Shown here: positions 1 to 6,392 of the stretch, piece after piece
Layout: each line of letters opens with the position of its first letter
Position numbering within the stretch: the first letter of the stretch is position 1
Assembly: GCA_964565705.1 (NCBI GenBank)
Contig: CAZMGD010000133.1
Span: 1 to 9,963 of the forward strand
Reading direction: 5' to 3'
Length of the DNA: 9,963 nucleotides
Origin: CAZMGD01 sp964565705
GTDB lineage: Bacteria; Actinomycetota; Acidimicrobiia; Acidimicrobiales; Ilumatobacteraceae
Program-made: the position numbers and the translations under genes
The notes under the pieces: model-generated
Seen by the model: the letters and a program-made list of their open reading frames with translations, nothing else
Told to the model about the DNA's origin: nothing
Databases searched by the model: none

Positions 1-2
1 AG

Positions 3-467
3 CGGGCCTTCGTCGAGGTACACGGGCCGCCCGAGTGGAGCGACGGCAAGAACGCCCGCTCGCGCCGAATCATCCCGATCGACGCGTCAATGGCGAAGGT
101 CCTCGGCGCGCACCGCCTGTTCCAGGCCGAGGAGCGCCTCGCCGCCGGCGCCAAGTGGCAGGACCATGACCTCGTCGTCGCAACACGCGACGGCCGGCTC
201 GTGTCGCCCAGGAACTTCGACCAGACGCTCGACCGACTCGTGAAGCAGGCAGGCGTGCCGCGCCTGACCTCTCACGGGCTCCGCCACACGGCGGCCACCC
301 ACATGGTCAAGAGCGCCGCCGACATCGGCGAGATCCGCGCCGCGGCCGACATCTTGGGCCACAGCCCCGACATGATGATGCGCACCTACGCCCACGCACT
401 GCCCGAGTCCGTGAGCACCGTGACCGAGAAGATCGGACGGCGAGCCACGGTGGGATCGGCGCGTTGA
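3..467 (+). CDS. Tyrosine recombinase/integrase, C-terminal catalytic part (5' end outside window)
   Basis: Site-specific recombinase of the phage integrase (tyrosine recombinase) family, which cuts and rejoins DNA through a covalent 3'-phosphotyrosine link. The frame is open to the left edge, so the first ATG inside the window (base 90) is internal and not the start. Visible catalytic parts are a beta-hairpin lysine in GKNARSRR (codon 48-50), the HGLRHT box (His 273-275, Arg 282-284), LGHS with the second histidine at 360-362, and the nucleophile Tyr at 387-389 in RTYAH. The first catalytic arginine and the core-binding domain would lie upstream of the window. The gene ends in TGA at 465-467. 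A damaged toxin-antitoxin locus follows, which suits a mobile element or island edge. I cannot tell a chromosomal XerC/D-type enzyme from a phage or ICE integrase with the N-terminus missing, but the sequence looks more like an element integrase. Confidence 0.92.
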   Translation, partial: RAFVEVHGPPEWSDGKNARSRRIIPIDASMAKVLGAHRLFQAEERLAAGAKWQDHDLVVATRDGRLVSPRNFDQTLDRLVKQAGVPRLTSHGLRHTAATHMVKSAADIGEIRAAADILGHSPDMMMRTYAHALPESVSTVTEKIGRRATVGSAR

Positions 468-530
468 CAGTTCGGGCGCGAGCGGCGTAGCGGCTGGAGC
501 GGGCCGTGTCCCGGTCATATGCTGGCGTCG

Positions 531-677
531 ATGACCGTGACGATCGACATCTCGCCTGAGCGCAGTCGGCTCGGCGAGTTCTTCGGCAGCGGTGACTCGG
601 GTGATCCGACGTGGGCGACGCGTGACGTTCACGAGCTCCGCCACGAGGTGGCGCAGCGCTCGACCGAAGTCGTCTGA
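531..677 (+). CDS. Small ORF, possible antitoxin of the adjacent PIN toxin
   Basis: A 48-codon ORF starts MTVTIDIS and ends in TGA at 675-677. It lies directly before the VapC-like reading frame, in the place normally held by a VapB-type antitoxin. An in-frame ATG at 519 would add four residues. The bases CTGA at 674-677 sit where toxin-antitoxin pairs often have an ATGA or GTGA overlap, which suggests that the two genes were once coupled. The first strand (TVTIDIS) could be the DNA-binding beta strand of a ribbon-helix-helix antitoxin and the charged C-terminal stretch (HELRHEVAQR) the toxin-binding tail. I do not recognise the family by sequence. The protein is short and may itself be a remnant. 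The call rests mainly on position. Confidence 0.4.
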   Translation: MTVTIDISPERSRLGEFFGSGDSGDPTWATRDVHELRHEVAQRSTEVV

Positions 678-1089
678 CCGGGTTGCTGCTGTCGACACCA
701 ACGTCGGGTTGTCAGCGGCAGACCAACGATCCGAACGTCATCACGACAGCGTGTGCTCCTCGACACTCAGCGAGGTGAGCTGGCCGCGCCCGTGCCGGTC
801 ATCGCCGAGTCGGCCTGGCTGATCCTCGACTGGCTCGGGGCGACGGCCCACAGCAACTTCCTCACGCTGGTCGCCAACCACGACATCGAGCCAATCGATC
901 TGACCGAAGTGGACTGGCTGCGCGTCGCCGAGCTGTGCAGCACCTATCAGGACCTCCGCCTCGACGTCGTCGACGCCAGCCTCGTCACCGTCGCCGAACG
1001 CCTGCGCCTCGACACGATCGCAACGTGCAACCGCAGAGACCTCGCCGTCGTCCGGCCCTCGCACGTCGAGGATTCACGCTCGTCCGTAG
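674..1089 (+). pseudogene. VapC-like PIN-domain toxin, broken by several small indels
   Basis: PIN-domain ribonucleases of VapC type cut RNA at a site formed by clustered acidic residues. The similarity here is split between frames. VDTNVGLSAADQRSERHHDS (691-750) is in one frame, and LLDTQRGELAAP through VVRPSHVED (756-1073) is in another. Key residues visible are Asp in VDTN, Glu in VIAESAW and Asp in VVDAS. The usual late Asp before RRD is Asn (ATCNRRD). Four slippage-type changes restore a normal gene: add one G after 691, remove one GT from GTGTG at 751-755, add one T at 1073-1074, and add one C at 1084-1085. The repaired ends would then read TGLLLVDTN and FTLVP followed by TAG at 1087-1089. 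The expected start position has CTG (674-676). The largest intact piece (GTG at 753 to 1169) lacks the first acidic residue, so it should be inactive unless these are assembly errors. Confidence 0.75.
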
Positions 1090-1487
1090 GCACGCCGGTC
1101 ATCGGCATCGAACTCTGGCCCCGCACTCGAAGCCCTCAACGCCGACCAGTCTCCGGCGGCTCGGGCTGATCCCGACTGCCGCCACGCAGAACCGATCCGC
1201 TTGCAGGCGCGCTGCTCAGATCACCCAAGCCGAGCGTTCGCTGCACCTGTTGGAGCTGCGTGCCAGAAGGTCGGCTTCCAGGGTCAGTGATCGACGAGAT
1301 CCCTGAGGCGCGCTTGGCGAGCGACCTGTCCTCCTTCGGCGTCGACCAGTCGCGCCGTCGAGCCGGGGTGATGCTGATGGGGCTCGCACCGATCACTGTG
1401 GCGGTGTAGCTGATCGCGACCGACGCCGCCCGCTCCGCATCGCCGAGCACCGCTCTCGGCGCGGTCACCCGAGTAGCTTTCCGTCGA
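1090..1487. other. About 400 bases without a convincing gene
   Basis: No reading frame here has recognisable family features. One short + strand ORF, GTG at 1287 to TAG at 1407-1409 (40 codons, starting VIDEIPEARL), has plausible composition but no clear ribosome binding site and no family I recognise. Long antisense frames across the stretch continue into the shadow of the DUF47 gene and have the low-complexity Ser/Arg composition typical of GC-rich antisense frames. The stretch probably holds decayed sequence behind the broken toxin locus, plus the promoter of the phosphate operon. I could not assign -35/-10 boxes. Confidence 0.5.
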
Positions 1488-2111
1488 GTGCGATTTCGTC
1501 TGCTGCCATCCGACGACAGGTTCTTCGATCTGTTCAACGCCGCCGCGACCAACGTCGCCGACTGCAGCCGCCGGCTGCGCGAGCTGCTCGAGCAGCCGGG
1601 GCCTGGCGGCAGCGCCTCGATCGACGCGGTCATCGATTGCGAGCAGCGCGGCGACGAGCTGACCCGCGACCTCCTCAGGCGCCTCAACACCTCGTTCGTC
1701 ACCCCGTTCGACCGTGAGGACATCCACGCGCTCGCGGAGGAGCTCGACGACGTCGTCGATGACATGCTCGAGGTCGCCTACCGCCTGCAGCTTACGGACA
1801 ACGACACCGCGACCATGCCGGAGCTCAAGCAGCAAGCTGAGGTGCTGGTGCAGATGGCTGACGAGGTCGTCGCGATGATCGCTGGGCTCGAGCCGATGCA
1901 AGGGCTGCAACCCCACCTGGACGCCGTCGACCGCCTCGAGTCCGAGGGCGACGCGATCTACCGCCACGCGTTGCGACGGATCTACTCCGACGAGTTCAAG
2001 GCACGAACGTCGCTGTACTGGAAGGACGTCGTCGAAGCGATGGAGGACGCCCTCAACACGATCGAGGACATCTCCGACGTCGTCGAAGCGATTGCTCTCA
2101 AGCACAGTTGA
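1488..2111 (+). CDS. DUF47 / PhoU-like phosphate transport accessory protein
   Basis: 207-residue, all-helical cytosolic protein of the DUF47 family, distant relatives of PhoU that are regularly encoded next to PiT phosphate transporters and thought to modulate them. The N-terminal signature RFFDLFNAAATNV (about residues 11-23) is typical. Two PhoU-like three-helix halves follow, with metal-binding-style acidic motifs: CEQRGDEL then EDIHALAEELDDVVDDM in the first half, and DRLESEGDAIYR then WKDVVEAMEDALNTIEDISD in the second. The start is GTG at 1488, giving VRFRLLPSDDRFF, which matches the usual N-terminus of the family although the ribosome binding site is weak. Length is normal for the family (about 205-215). 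The PiT gene begins 13 bases after its stop, so the two are almost certainly cotranscribed. The family is secure. The molecular role is inferred from family context. Confidence 0.93.
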   Translation: MRFRLLPSDDRFFDLFNAAATNVADCSRRLRELLEQPGPGGSASIDAVIDCEQRGDELTRDLLRRLNTSFVTPFDREDIHALAEELDDVVDDMLEVAYRLQLTDNDTATMPELKQQAEVLVQMADEVVAMIAGLEPMQGLQPHLDAVDRLESEGDAIYRHALRRIYSDEFKARTSLYWKDVVEAMEDALNTIEDISDVVEAIALKHS

Positions 2112-2124
2112 AGCGGTCGGTCTG

Positions 2125-3120
2125 ATGGAGCTCACGGGTGTCATCGTGGTCATCGCGGTCGCGCTGGCGTTCGACTTCGTCAATGGGTTCCACGACGCTG
2201 CCAACTCGATTGCCACCGTCGTCTCCACCAACGTCTTGTCGCCTCGCTTGGCCGTGTTGTGGGCGGCGTTCTTCAACTTCGCCGCGTTCTTGGTGTTCGG
2301 CACCGTCGTCGCCGCCACCATCGCCACCGGCGTCGTCGACCCCGAGGTGCTGACGATCGGTGTCGTGTTCGCCGGACTGGTCGGCGCCATCGGCTGGAAC
2401 CTGGTCACCTTCTATCTCGGCCTGCCCACCAGCTCATCCCACGCCCTCGTCGGCGGCATCGCCGGCGCCGCGGTCGCGAAAGGCGGCATCCACGTCCTCA
2501 TCCCCAGCGGCTTGCAGAAGATCGGCGTCTTCATCGTCCTCTCGCCGCTGCTCGGACTGGCGCTCAGCATCACGCTGACGATCGGGATCATGTGGGCGGT
2601 CCACCGCTACCGCAATGTCCAGCGTCTCAACCGCGGGTTCCGCCGTGGCCAACTCGTCTCAGCGGCCGCGTTCAGCCTCGGACACGGCGGCAACGACGCC
2701 CAGAAGACGATGGGCGTCATCCTCGCGGTGCTCATCGGCACGGGCCACCTTCCCACCGGCTCAGCGGTGCCGCTCTGGGTGGTTCTGAGTGCGCACAGCG
2801 CAATCGCGCTCGGGACGCTCACCGGTGGATGGCGCATCGTCAAGACGATGGGATCGCGGATCACCAAGCTGGAGCCCGTCGGAGGGGTCGCAGCTGAGTC
2901 CGCCGCGGCCGCCACGCTCTTCTTCACCTCACACGCCGGCATCCCGGTGTCCACCACCCACACCATCACCGGCGCCATCGTCGGCGTCGGCGCCACCCGT
3001 CGGCTCTCCGCGGTGCGATGGGGTGTCGCCGGTCGTGTCGTGTGGGCGTGGGTCCTGACGATCCCGGGCGCCTGGCTCATCGCGAGCATCACCTACGGCA
3101 TCGTCGCGGCGGTGAGTTGA
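2125..3120 (+). CDS. pit: Low-affinity inorganic phosphate transporter, PiT family
   Basis: 331-residue integral membrane carrier that takes up inorganic phosphate (in bacteria often as a metal-phosphate complex) with H+ or Na+. Both inverted PiT repeats are present. The N-terminal repeat has GFHDAAN (residues 21-27) and GLPTSSSH (99-106). The C-terminal repeat has GHGGNDAQK (186-194) and PVSTTH (274-279). About ten hydrophobic segments are visible, with a short basic cytoplasmic loop around residues 160-176 (HRYRNVQRLNRGFRRGQ). I prefer ATG at 2125 over the in-frame TTG at 2092, because it lies just after the DUF47 stop and starts directly before the first helix. The TGA at 3118-3120 shares its last base with the next ATG. 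DUF47 plus PiT is a classic pair, so phosphate is the likely substrate. Sulfate permeases of the same superfamily are a less likely alternative. Confidence 0.96.
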   Translation: MELTGVIVVIAVALAFDFVNGFHDAANSIATVVSTNVLSPRLAVLWAAFFNFAAFLVFGTVVAATIATGVVDPEVLTIGVVFAGLVGAIGWNLVTFYLGLPTSSSHALVGGIAGAAVAKGGIHVLIPSGLQKIGVFIVLSPLLGLALSITLTIGIMWAVHRYRNVQRLNRGFRRGQLVSAAAFSLGHGGNDAQKTMGVILAVLIGTGHLPTGSAVPLWVVLSAHSAIALGTLTGGWRIVKTMGSRITKLEPVGGVAAESAAAATLFFTSHAGIPVSTTHTITGAIVGVGATRRLSAVRWGVAGRVVWAWVLTIPGAWLIASITYGIVAAVS

Positions 3121-3308
3121 TGGATCGCCGCGCCATCTTCTTTGCCGGTGCCGCCGTCGTCTCCGCAATGCTCATCCCCGTCACGGAGCAGGAGCAGCGT
3201 TGGGTACCCGCCGCGCTCGCGATCGTCTATGTCGTCCTCGCCGTCGCCTCATGGGCGGACAAGCGAACCAGATCCCGTGGCCGTCCGGACCGGACGCCGC
3301 TCGGGTAG
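3120..3308 (+). CDS. Small two-helix membrane protein coupled to pit
   Basis: 62-residue protein beginning MDRRAIFF. Its ATG at 3120 overlaps the pit stop codon by one base (TGATG), a layout that favours translational coupling. GGTGAG at 3111-3116 may serve as ribosome binding site. There are two hydrophobic stretches, about residues 5-20 (AIFFAGAAVVSAMLIP) and 28-44 (VPAALAIVYVVLAVASW), joined by a charged turn (TEQEQR) and ending in an Arg-rich tail (DKRTRSRGRPDR). That pattern predicts a hairpin with both ends in the cytoplasm. I do not recognise a named family. The location suggests a helper or regulator of the phosphate transporter, but that is inference from the overlap alone. Composition and codon use resemble the neighbours. 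Confidence 0.7.
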   Translation: MDRRAIFFAGAAVVSAMLIPVTEQEQRWVPAALAIVYVVLAVASWADKRTRSRGRPDRTPLG

Positions 3309-3321
3309 CGGACCGCCGGTG

Positions 3322-4086
3322 GTGGAGCCTCGATGCCCTCGGCGTGGACGTCGCGATGGGCGACCGGACGGCGCTGCGCTCGCCGACGAGATCGACGCCG
3401 AGCTGCAGGCGGCCGGCGATGCTCAGCGAGCGGCCAAGGAGCGGTCGTACCTCAAGAGCACGTTGCGTCACTACGGCGCGTCGGTGCCATCGATCCGGGC
3501 GGTGGCCACCGCGGCCGTCCGTCGCCATCCGGACATGGTGCACGACGAACTGGTCGAACTGGTCGAGGTGTTGTGGGCGGTGCCGGTGCATGAACGCCGG
3601 ATGGTCTGCGTCGAGCTGCTGGACCTGTCCGCCGACCAGCTCCGGCCAGCCGACATCGCACTCTTGGAACGCTTCCTGCGCGAGTCGCGGACGTGGGCAC
3701 TCGTCGACGGACTCGCCGCGTCCGTGGCCGGCCGCTTGGTCGAACGCCATCCCGACCTCGCGACGGTGCTCGACCGCTGGGCGACCGACGACGACTTCTG
3801 GATGCGCAGGTCGGCCCTGCTCGCGCTGCTGGTGCCCCTCCGCGGAGGCCGGGGTGACTTCGACCGCTTCGGTCGCTACGCGGACGCGATGCTCGACGAG
3901 CGCGAGTTCTTCGTGTGCAAGGCCATCGGTTGGGTGCTGCGCGACACCGGACGCAAGCGGCCCGACCTCGTGTTCGAGTGGTTGCTCCCGCGCGCCGCGC
4001 GGGCATCGGCGGTCACCATCCGCGAAGCGGTGAAGCCGCTGTCGGCGCAACGACGAGCCGCGATCGACGCCGCCCGCTCGGCCTGA
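3322..4086 (+). CDS. DNA alkylation repair protein, AlkD-like HEAT-repeat glycosylase
   Basis: Member of the AlkC/AlkD family, superhelical HEAT-repeat DNA glycosylases that excise N3- and N7-alkylated purines. With GTG 3322 as residue 1, W125-x-x-x-D129 (WALVD), R163 (FWMRR) and W204 (AIGW) match the order and spacing of the Trp109, Asp113, Arg148 and Trp187 set of Bacillus cereus AlkD, so catalytic and DNA-binding residues appear intact. Similarity starts near ADEIDAEL (about residue 21). The first 20 residues are Arg- and Pro-rich and look like out-of-frame translation, with only GTG at 3319/3322 as available starts. A better N-terminus, MGDRTALRS from ATG 3356, lies in another frame and would join after one added G at 3382. 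The gene is 13 bases behind the small membrane protein on the same strand and could be read through from that operon. The family call is firm. The start is not. Confidence 0.86.
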   Translation: MEPRCPRRGRRDGRPDGAALADEIDAELQAAGDAQRAAKERSYLKSTLRHYGASVPSIRAVATAAVRRHPDMVHDELVELVEVLWAVPVHERRMVCVELLDLSADQLRPADIALLERFLRESRTWALVDGLAASVAGRLVERHPDLATVLDRWATDDDFWMRRSALLALLVPLRGGRGDFDRFGRYADAMLDEREFFVCKAIGWVLRDTGRKRPDLVFEWLLPRAARASAVTIREAVKPLSAQRRAAIDAARSA

Positions 4087-4120
4087 CCCGACGCCGCCGA
4101 GCCGCAGCCGGCCGATCGCG

Positions 4121-4927
4121 TCAGCGCATCGGGTTGGCGCCGCCGTGGGGGAAGTGGGCCCGGGTCCCGCCGTCGACGACGAGCGTCTGGCCGGACATGA
4201 ACGACGCCAGCTTCGACACGAGGAACACGAGCGGGCCGGCGATCTCGTCGGGGTGACCCCAGCGACCGAGCGGCACGCCGTCGGCGCGCATGATGGCATC
4301 GGGATCCGTGATGCCGGCCGCCTCGAACCCGGCAGCGACGCGTGGTGTGCGGATGGAGTCCGGGGCGACGCCGTTGATCCGGATGCCGTGGCGGCCCCAC
4401 TCGTCGGCCATCGACCGCGTCAGCGACATCACGCCCGCCTTGGCCGCGCCGTACGCGGCGTGGTTCGGCGCGCCGTAGAGCCCGCTCACCGACGCCACCA
4501 TCGCGATGCGACCGGCGACGCCGTCGTCGATGAAGCGCCGGGCCGCGGCCTGGCCGACGAAGAGGTGCTGGTTGAGGTTGCGCAGGATGTCGTGGTTCCA
4601 GGTGTCGAGGTCGTAGTCGAGGATCGGCGACCAGGCGGCGAAGCCGATGATGTTGACGACCACCTCCAGGCCGCCCAGCGCGTCGTACGCACCGTCGACC
4701 ACGGCCGTTGCCCCGGCGGGATCGAGCACGTCACCTCCGAGCGACGTCGCCGTGCCCCCGGCATCGGTGATCTCGGCCGCCACCGCGGCCGCGCCGGCGG
4801 GGTCGAGGTCGGCCACCGCGACCGATGCGCCGACCTGCCCGAGCATCAACGCCGTCGCCCGGCCGATGCCGGACGCGCCGCCGATCACCAGCGACGGGGT
4901 GTTCGTGAGTTGGAACAGGTCGACCAT
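4121..4927 (-). CDS. SDR-family NAD(P)-dependent oxidoreductase
   Basis: 268-residue classical short-chain dehydrogenase/reductase that oxidises or reduces an alcohol/ketone pair with a nicotinamide cofactor. The Rossmann glycine motif GGASGIG is at residues 16-22. Asp40 at the end of beta strand 2 (VAVADLD) favours NAD(H) over NADP(H). The catalytic tetrad reads Asn117, Ser146, Tyr159 and Lys163 (YGAAK). The usual NNAG motif is replaced by NIIG (92-95), which is uncommon but known in SDR sub-branches. The C-terminal FMSGQTLVVDGG is typical of the family. ATG at 4927 is supported by an AAGGAG box nine bases upstream. It lies 71 bases downstream of the flavoprotein gene on the same strand, so the two may share a transcript. 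The stop lies near the convergent AlkD-like gene. The substrate is unknown. Confidence 0.93.
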   Translation of the reverse strand: MVDLFQLTNTPSLVIGGASGIGRATALMLGQVGASVAVADLDPAGAAAVAAEITDAGGTATSLGGDVLDPAGATAVVDGAYDALGGLEVVVNIIGFAAWSPILDYDLDTWNHDILRNLNQHLFVGQAAARRFIDDGVAGRIAMVASVSGLYGAPNHAAYGAAKAGVMSLTRSMADEWGRHGIRINGVAPDSIRTPRVAAGFEAAGITDPDAIMRADGVPLGRWGHPDEIAGPLVFLVSKLASFMSGQTLVVDGGTRAHFPHGGANPMR

Positions 4928-4936
4928 TGCGCGTCT

Positions 4937-4942
4937 CTCCTT
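4937..4942 (-). promoter_or_regulatory. Ribosome binding site of the - strand SDR gene
   Basis: AAGGAG read on the - strand, nine bases before the ATG at 4927. It fixes the start of the SDR and suggests independent translation initiation after the upstream flavoprotein gene. Confidence 0.8.
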
Positions 4943-4998
4943 CGAGGTGTGCGGCCGCCTCGGGCCGTCGGGGCTACAGCATCACCGATCGGCGGGCG

Positions 4999-6333
4999 TC
5001 AGACCGCTTTGAGCGCTTCTCGCGAGGCGACGGCCACGGGATCCCACACCGACGAGAACGGTGGCGCGTAGGCGAGGTCGAGGTCCAACACATCCTGCAC
5101 GGTCATCTCGGCGGTGATCGCCGTGGCGATCGTGTCGATGCGCTTCGCCGCGCCGGGCCCGCCGACGATCTGCCCACCGAGCAGTCGACCGGTGCCCCGC
5201 TCGACGACGATCCGCACGGTCATCCTCTCGGCGTGTGGCAGGTAGCCGGCCGCGGTCGTCGCATCGATGCTCACGGCGACGGCGTCGAAACCGGCCTCGC
5301 GAGCGGTGTCGAGGCGTGCCCCGGTCAGCGCGACCTCGAGCGAGCAGAGCTTGGTGATCGCCGTCCCGAGGACGGGAGGTGTGCGGGCGTCGCCGCCGGC
5401 CATGTTGACGCCGGCGACGCCACCATGGCGGTTGGCGTACGTGCCGAGGGCGATGTGCACGGGTCGGCCCGTGACGAGGTGTCGTGACTCGGCGCAGTCG
5501 CCGGCGGACCAGACGTGGGGCGCGCTGGTCCGCTGGTGATCGTCGACGCGGATCGCATCCTTGACGCCGAGCTCGATGCCGGCAGCCCCTGCCAGCTGGC
5601 TGCGCGGGCCCACGCCGAGGCCGAGCACGACCAGGTCCGCGGGGATCGGACCATCGGCCGTCAGCACGGTCGCGGGCTCGAAGCCCGACACGTCGGTGCC
5701 GGTCCGCACGTCGATCCCGCGACTCCGCAGCGCGTCCGCCACGCGCGCGCCCAAGTCCTCGTCGATCACCCCGAGCGGCTGGCTGCCGCGCTCGACGATC
5801 GTGGCGGAGCAGCCCCGCTCGATGTACGCCTCGGCCATCTCCAGGCCGATGTAGCCGCCGCCGACGATGACGATCCGCCGGCACCCGTCGTCGGCGAGCG
5901 ACAGCAGCACCTCGGCGTCGGTGAGGTCTTGCACACCCCGCACCATCGGCAGGTCGATGCCCGGGAGGTCGGGCCGGATCGGCTCGCCGCCGGTCGCGAT
6001 CAGCAACTCGTCGTACGCGAGCCGGTAGGTCTCGCCGGCGTGCTCGTCGAGCACGTCGACCGCGCCGCCGGCGGTGTCGATCGACGTCGCCGCATGGTTG
6101 ATCCGCACGTCGATGCCCCGCCGCCGGTGCTCGTCAGGATCGCGCGCGATCAGCGCCTCGACGCCACCTTGGACCAATCCGCCGACCAGGAACGGGATGC
6201 CGCACGCCGAGTAGCTCGTGAACCGCGATCGCTCGAGCACGACGACCTCGCCGTCTGGGCGTCCAGCGCGCACGCGCGTCGCCGCCGACATGCCCGCCGC
6301 GTCCCCACCGATGATCACCGCTCGCCAGCTCAT
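4999..6333 (-). CDS. FAD-dependent pyridine nucleotide-disulfide oxidoreductase, CoA-disulfide reductase-like
   Basis: 444-residue flavoprotein of the single-cysteine branch of the disulfide reductase superfamily (CoA-disulfide reductase, NADH oxidase, NADH peroxidase). The FAD-binding GGDAAG is at residues 9-14. The active-site Cys44 is in SYSACGIPF. The second Rossmann motif VGGGYIGLE (157-165) binds NAD(P)H. AGDCAE near residue 285 contacts FAD. The C-terminal dimerisation domain carries YAPPFSSVWDP (422-432), whose first residue is the tyrosine typical of CoA-disulfide reductases. There is no CxxxxC redox pair, so glutathione- or mercury-reductase activity is unlikely, and no rhodanese extension is present. 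Likely reactions are NAD(P)H-driven reduction of CoA disulfide or of oxygen or peroxide. ATG at 6333 has only a weak AGGA box about 12 bases upstream. It is divergent from the + strand SDR and upstream of the - strand SDR. Confidence 0.91.
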   Translation of the reverse strand: MSWRAVIIGGDAAGMSAATRVRAGRPDGEVVVLERSRFTSYSACGIPFLVGGLVQGGVEALIARDPDEHRRRGIDVRINHAATSIDTAGGAVDVLDEHAGETYRLAYDELLIATGGEPIRPDLPGIDLPMVRGVQDLTDAEVLLSLADDGCRRIVIVGGGYIGLEMAEAYIERGCSATIVERGSQPLGVIDEDLGARVADALRSRGIDVRTGTDVSGFEPATVLTADGPIPADLVVLGLGVGPRSQLAGAAGIELGVKDAIRVDDHQRTSAPHVWSAGDCAESRHLVTGRPVHIALGTYANRHGGVAGVNMAGGDARTPPVLGTAITKLCSLEVALTGARLDTAREAGFDAVAVSIDATTAAGYLPHAERMTVRIVVERGTGRLLGGQIVGGPGAAKRIDTIATAITAEMTVQDVLDLDLAYAPPFSSVWDPVAVASREALKAV

Positions 6334-6392
6334 CGCTTCGTTCTATCCTGCCGCTGCGCCGCCGACGGCGAGCGCCGGACAGGGGGATGGAC
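6334..6392. promoter_or_regulatory. Divergent promoter region between flavoprotein and SDR genes
   Basis: The start codons of the divergent genes are only about 60 bases apart, so promoters for both must overlap here or reach into the coding regions. TATCCT at 6344-6349 on the + strand fits a TANNNT -10 box with about 43 bases to the SDR start. I found no convincing -35 box and no clear operator palindrome. The shared region suggests joint regulation of both sides. Confidence 0.35.
6381..6386 (+). promoter_or_regulatory. Ribosome binding site deciding the start of the + strand SDR
   Basis: AGGGGG lies six bases before ATG 6393 but touches ATG 6387. The spacing therefore favours 6393 (MGRLDGQ) over 6387 (MDMGRLD) as the true start. 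Confidence 0.6.

Noticed and set aside
1287..1409. 40-codon + strand ORF starting VIDEIPEARL
   Set aside because: Plausible composition, but no ribosome binding site and no recognisable family, so it is mentioned only within the gene-poor stretch.
1284..2408. A 374-codon - strand frame across the DUF47 and pit genes
   Set aside because: Antisense shadow of two well-supported genes, with Val/Asp/Leu repeats mirroring the sense codons and no family features.
4112..4132. Imperfect hairpin between the AlkD-like and SDR gene ends
   Set aside because: Only five plus three pairs with a bulge (CCGATCGC / GCGCATCGG). Too weak in this GC-rich context to call a terminator.
4943..4962. CGAGG/CCTCG inverted repeat upstream of the - strand SDR
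   Set aside because: A five-pair stem beside the ribosome binding site is easily due to chance at this base composition.
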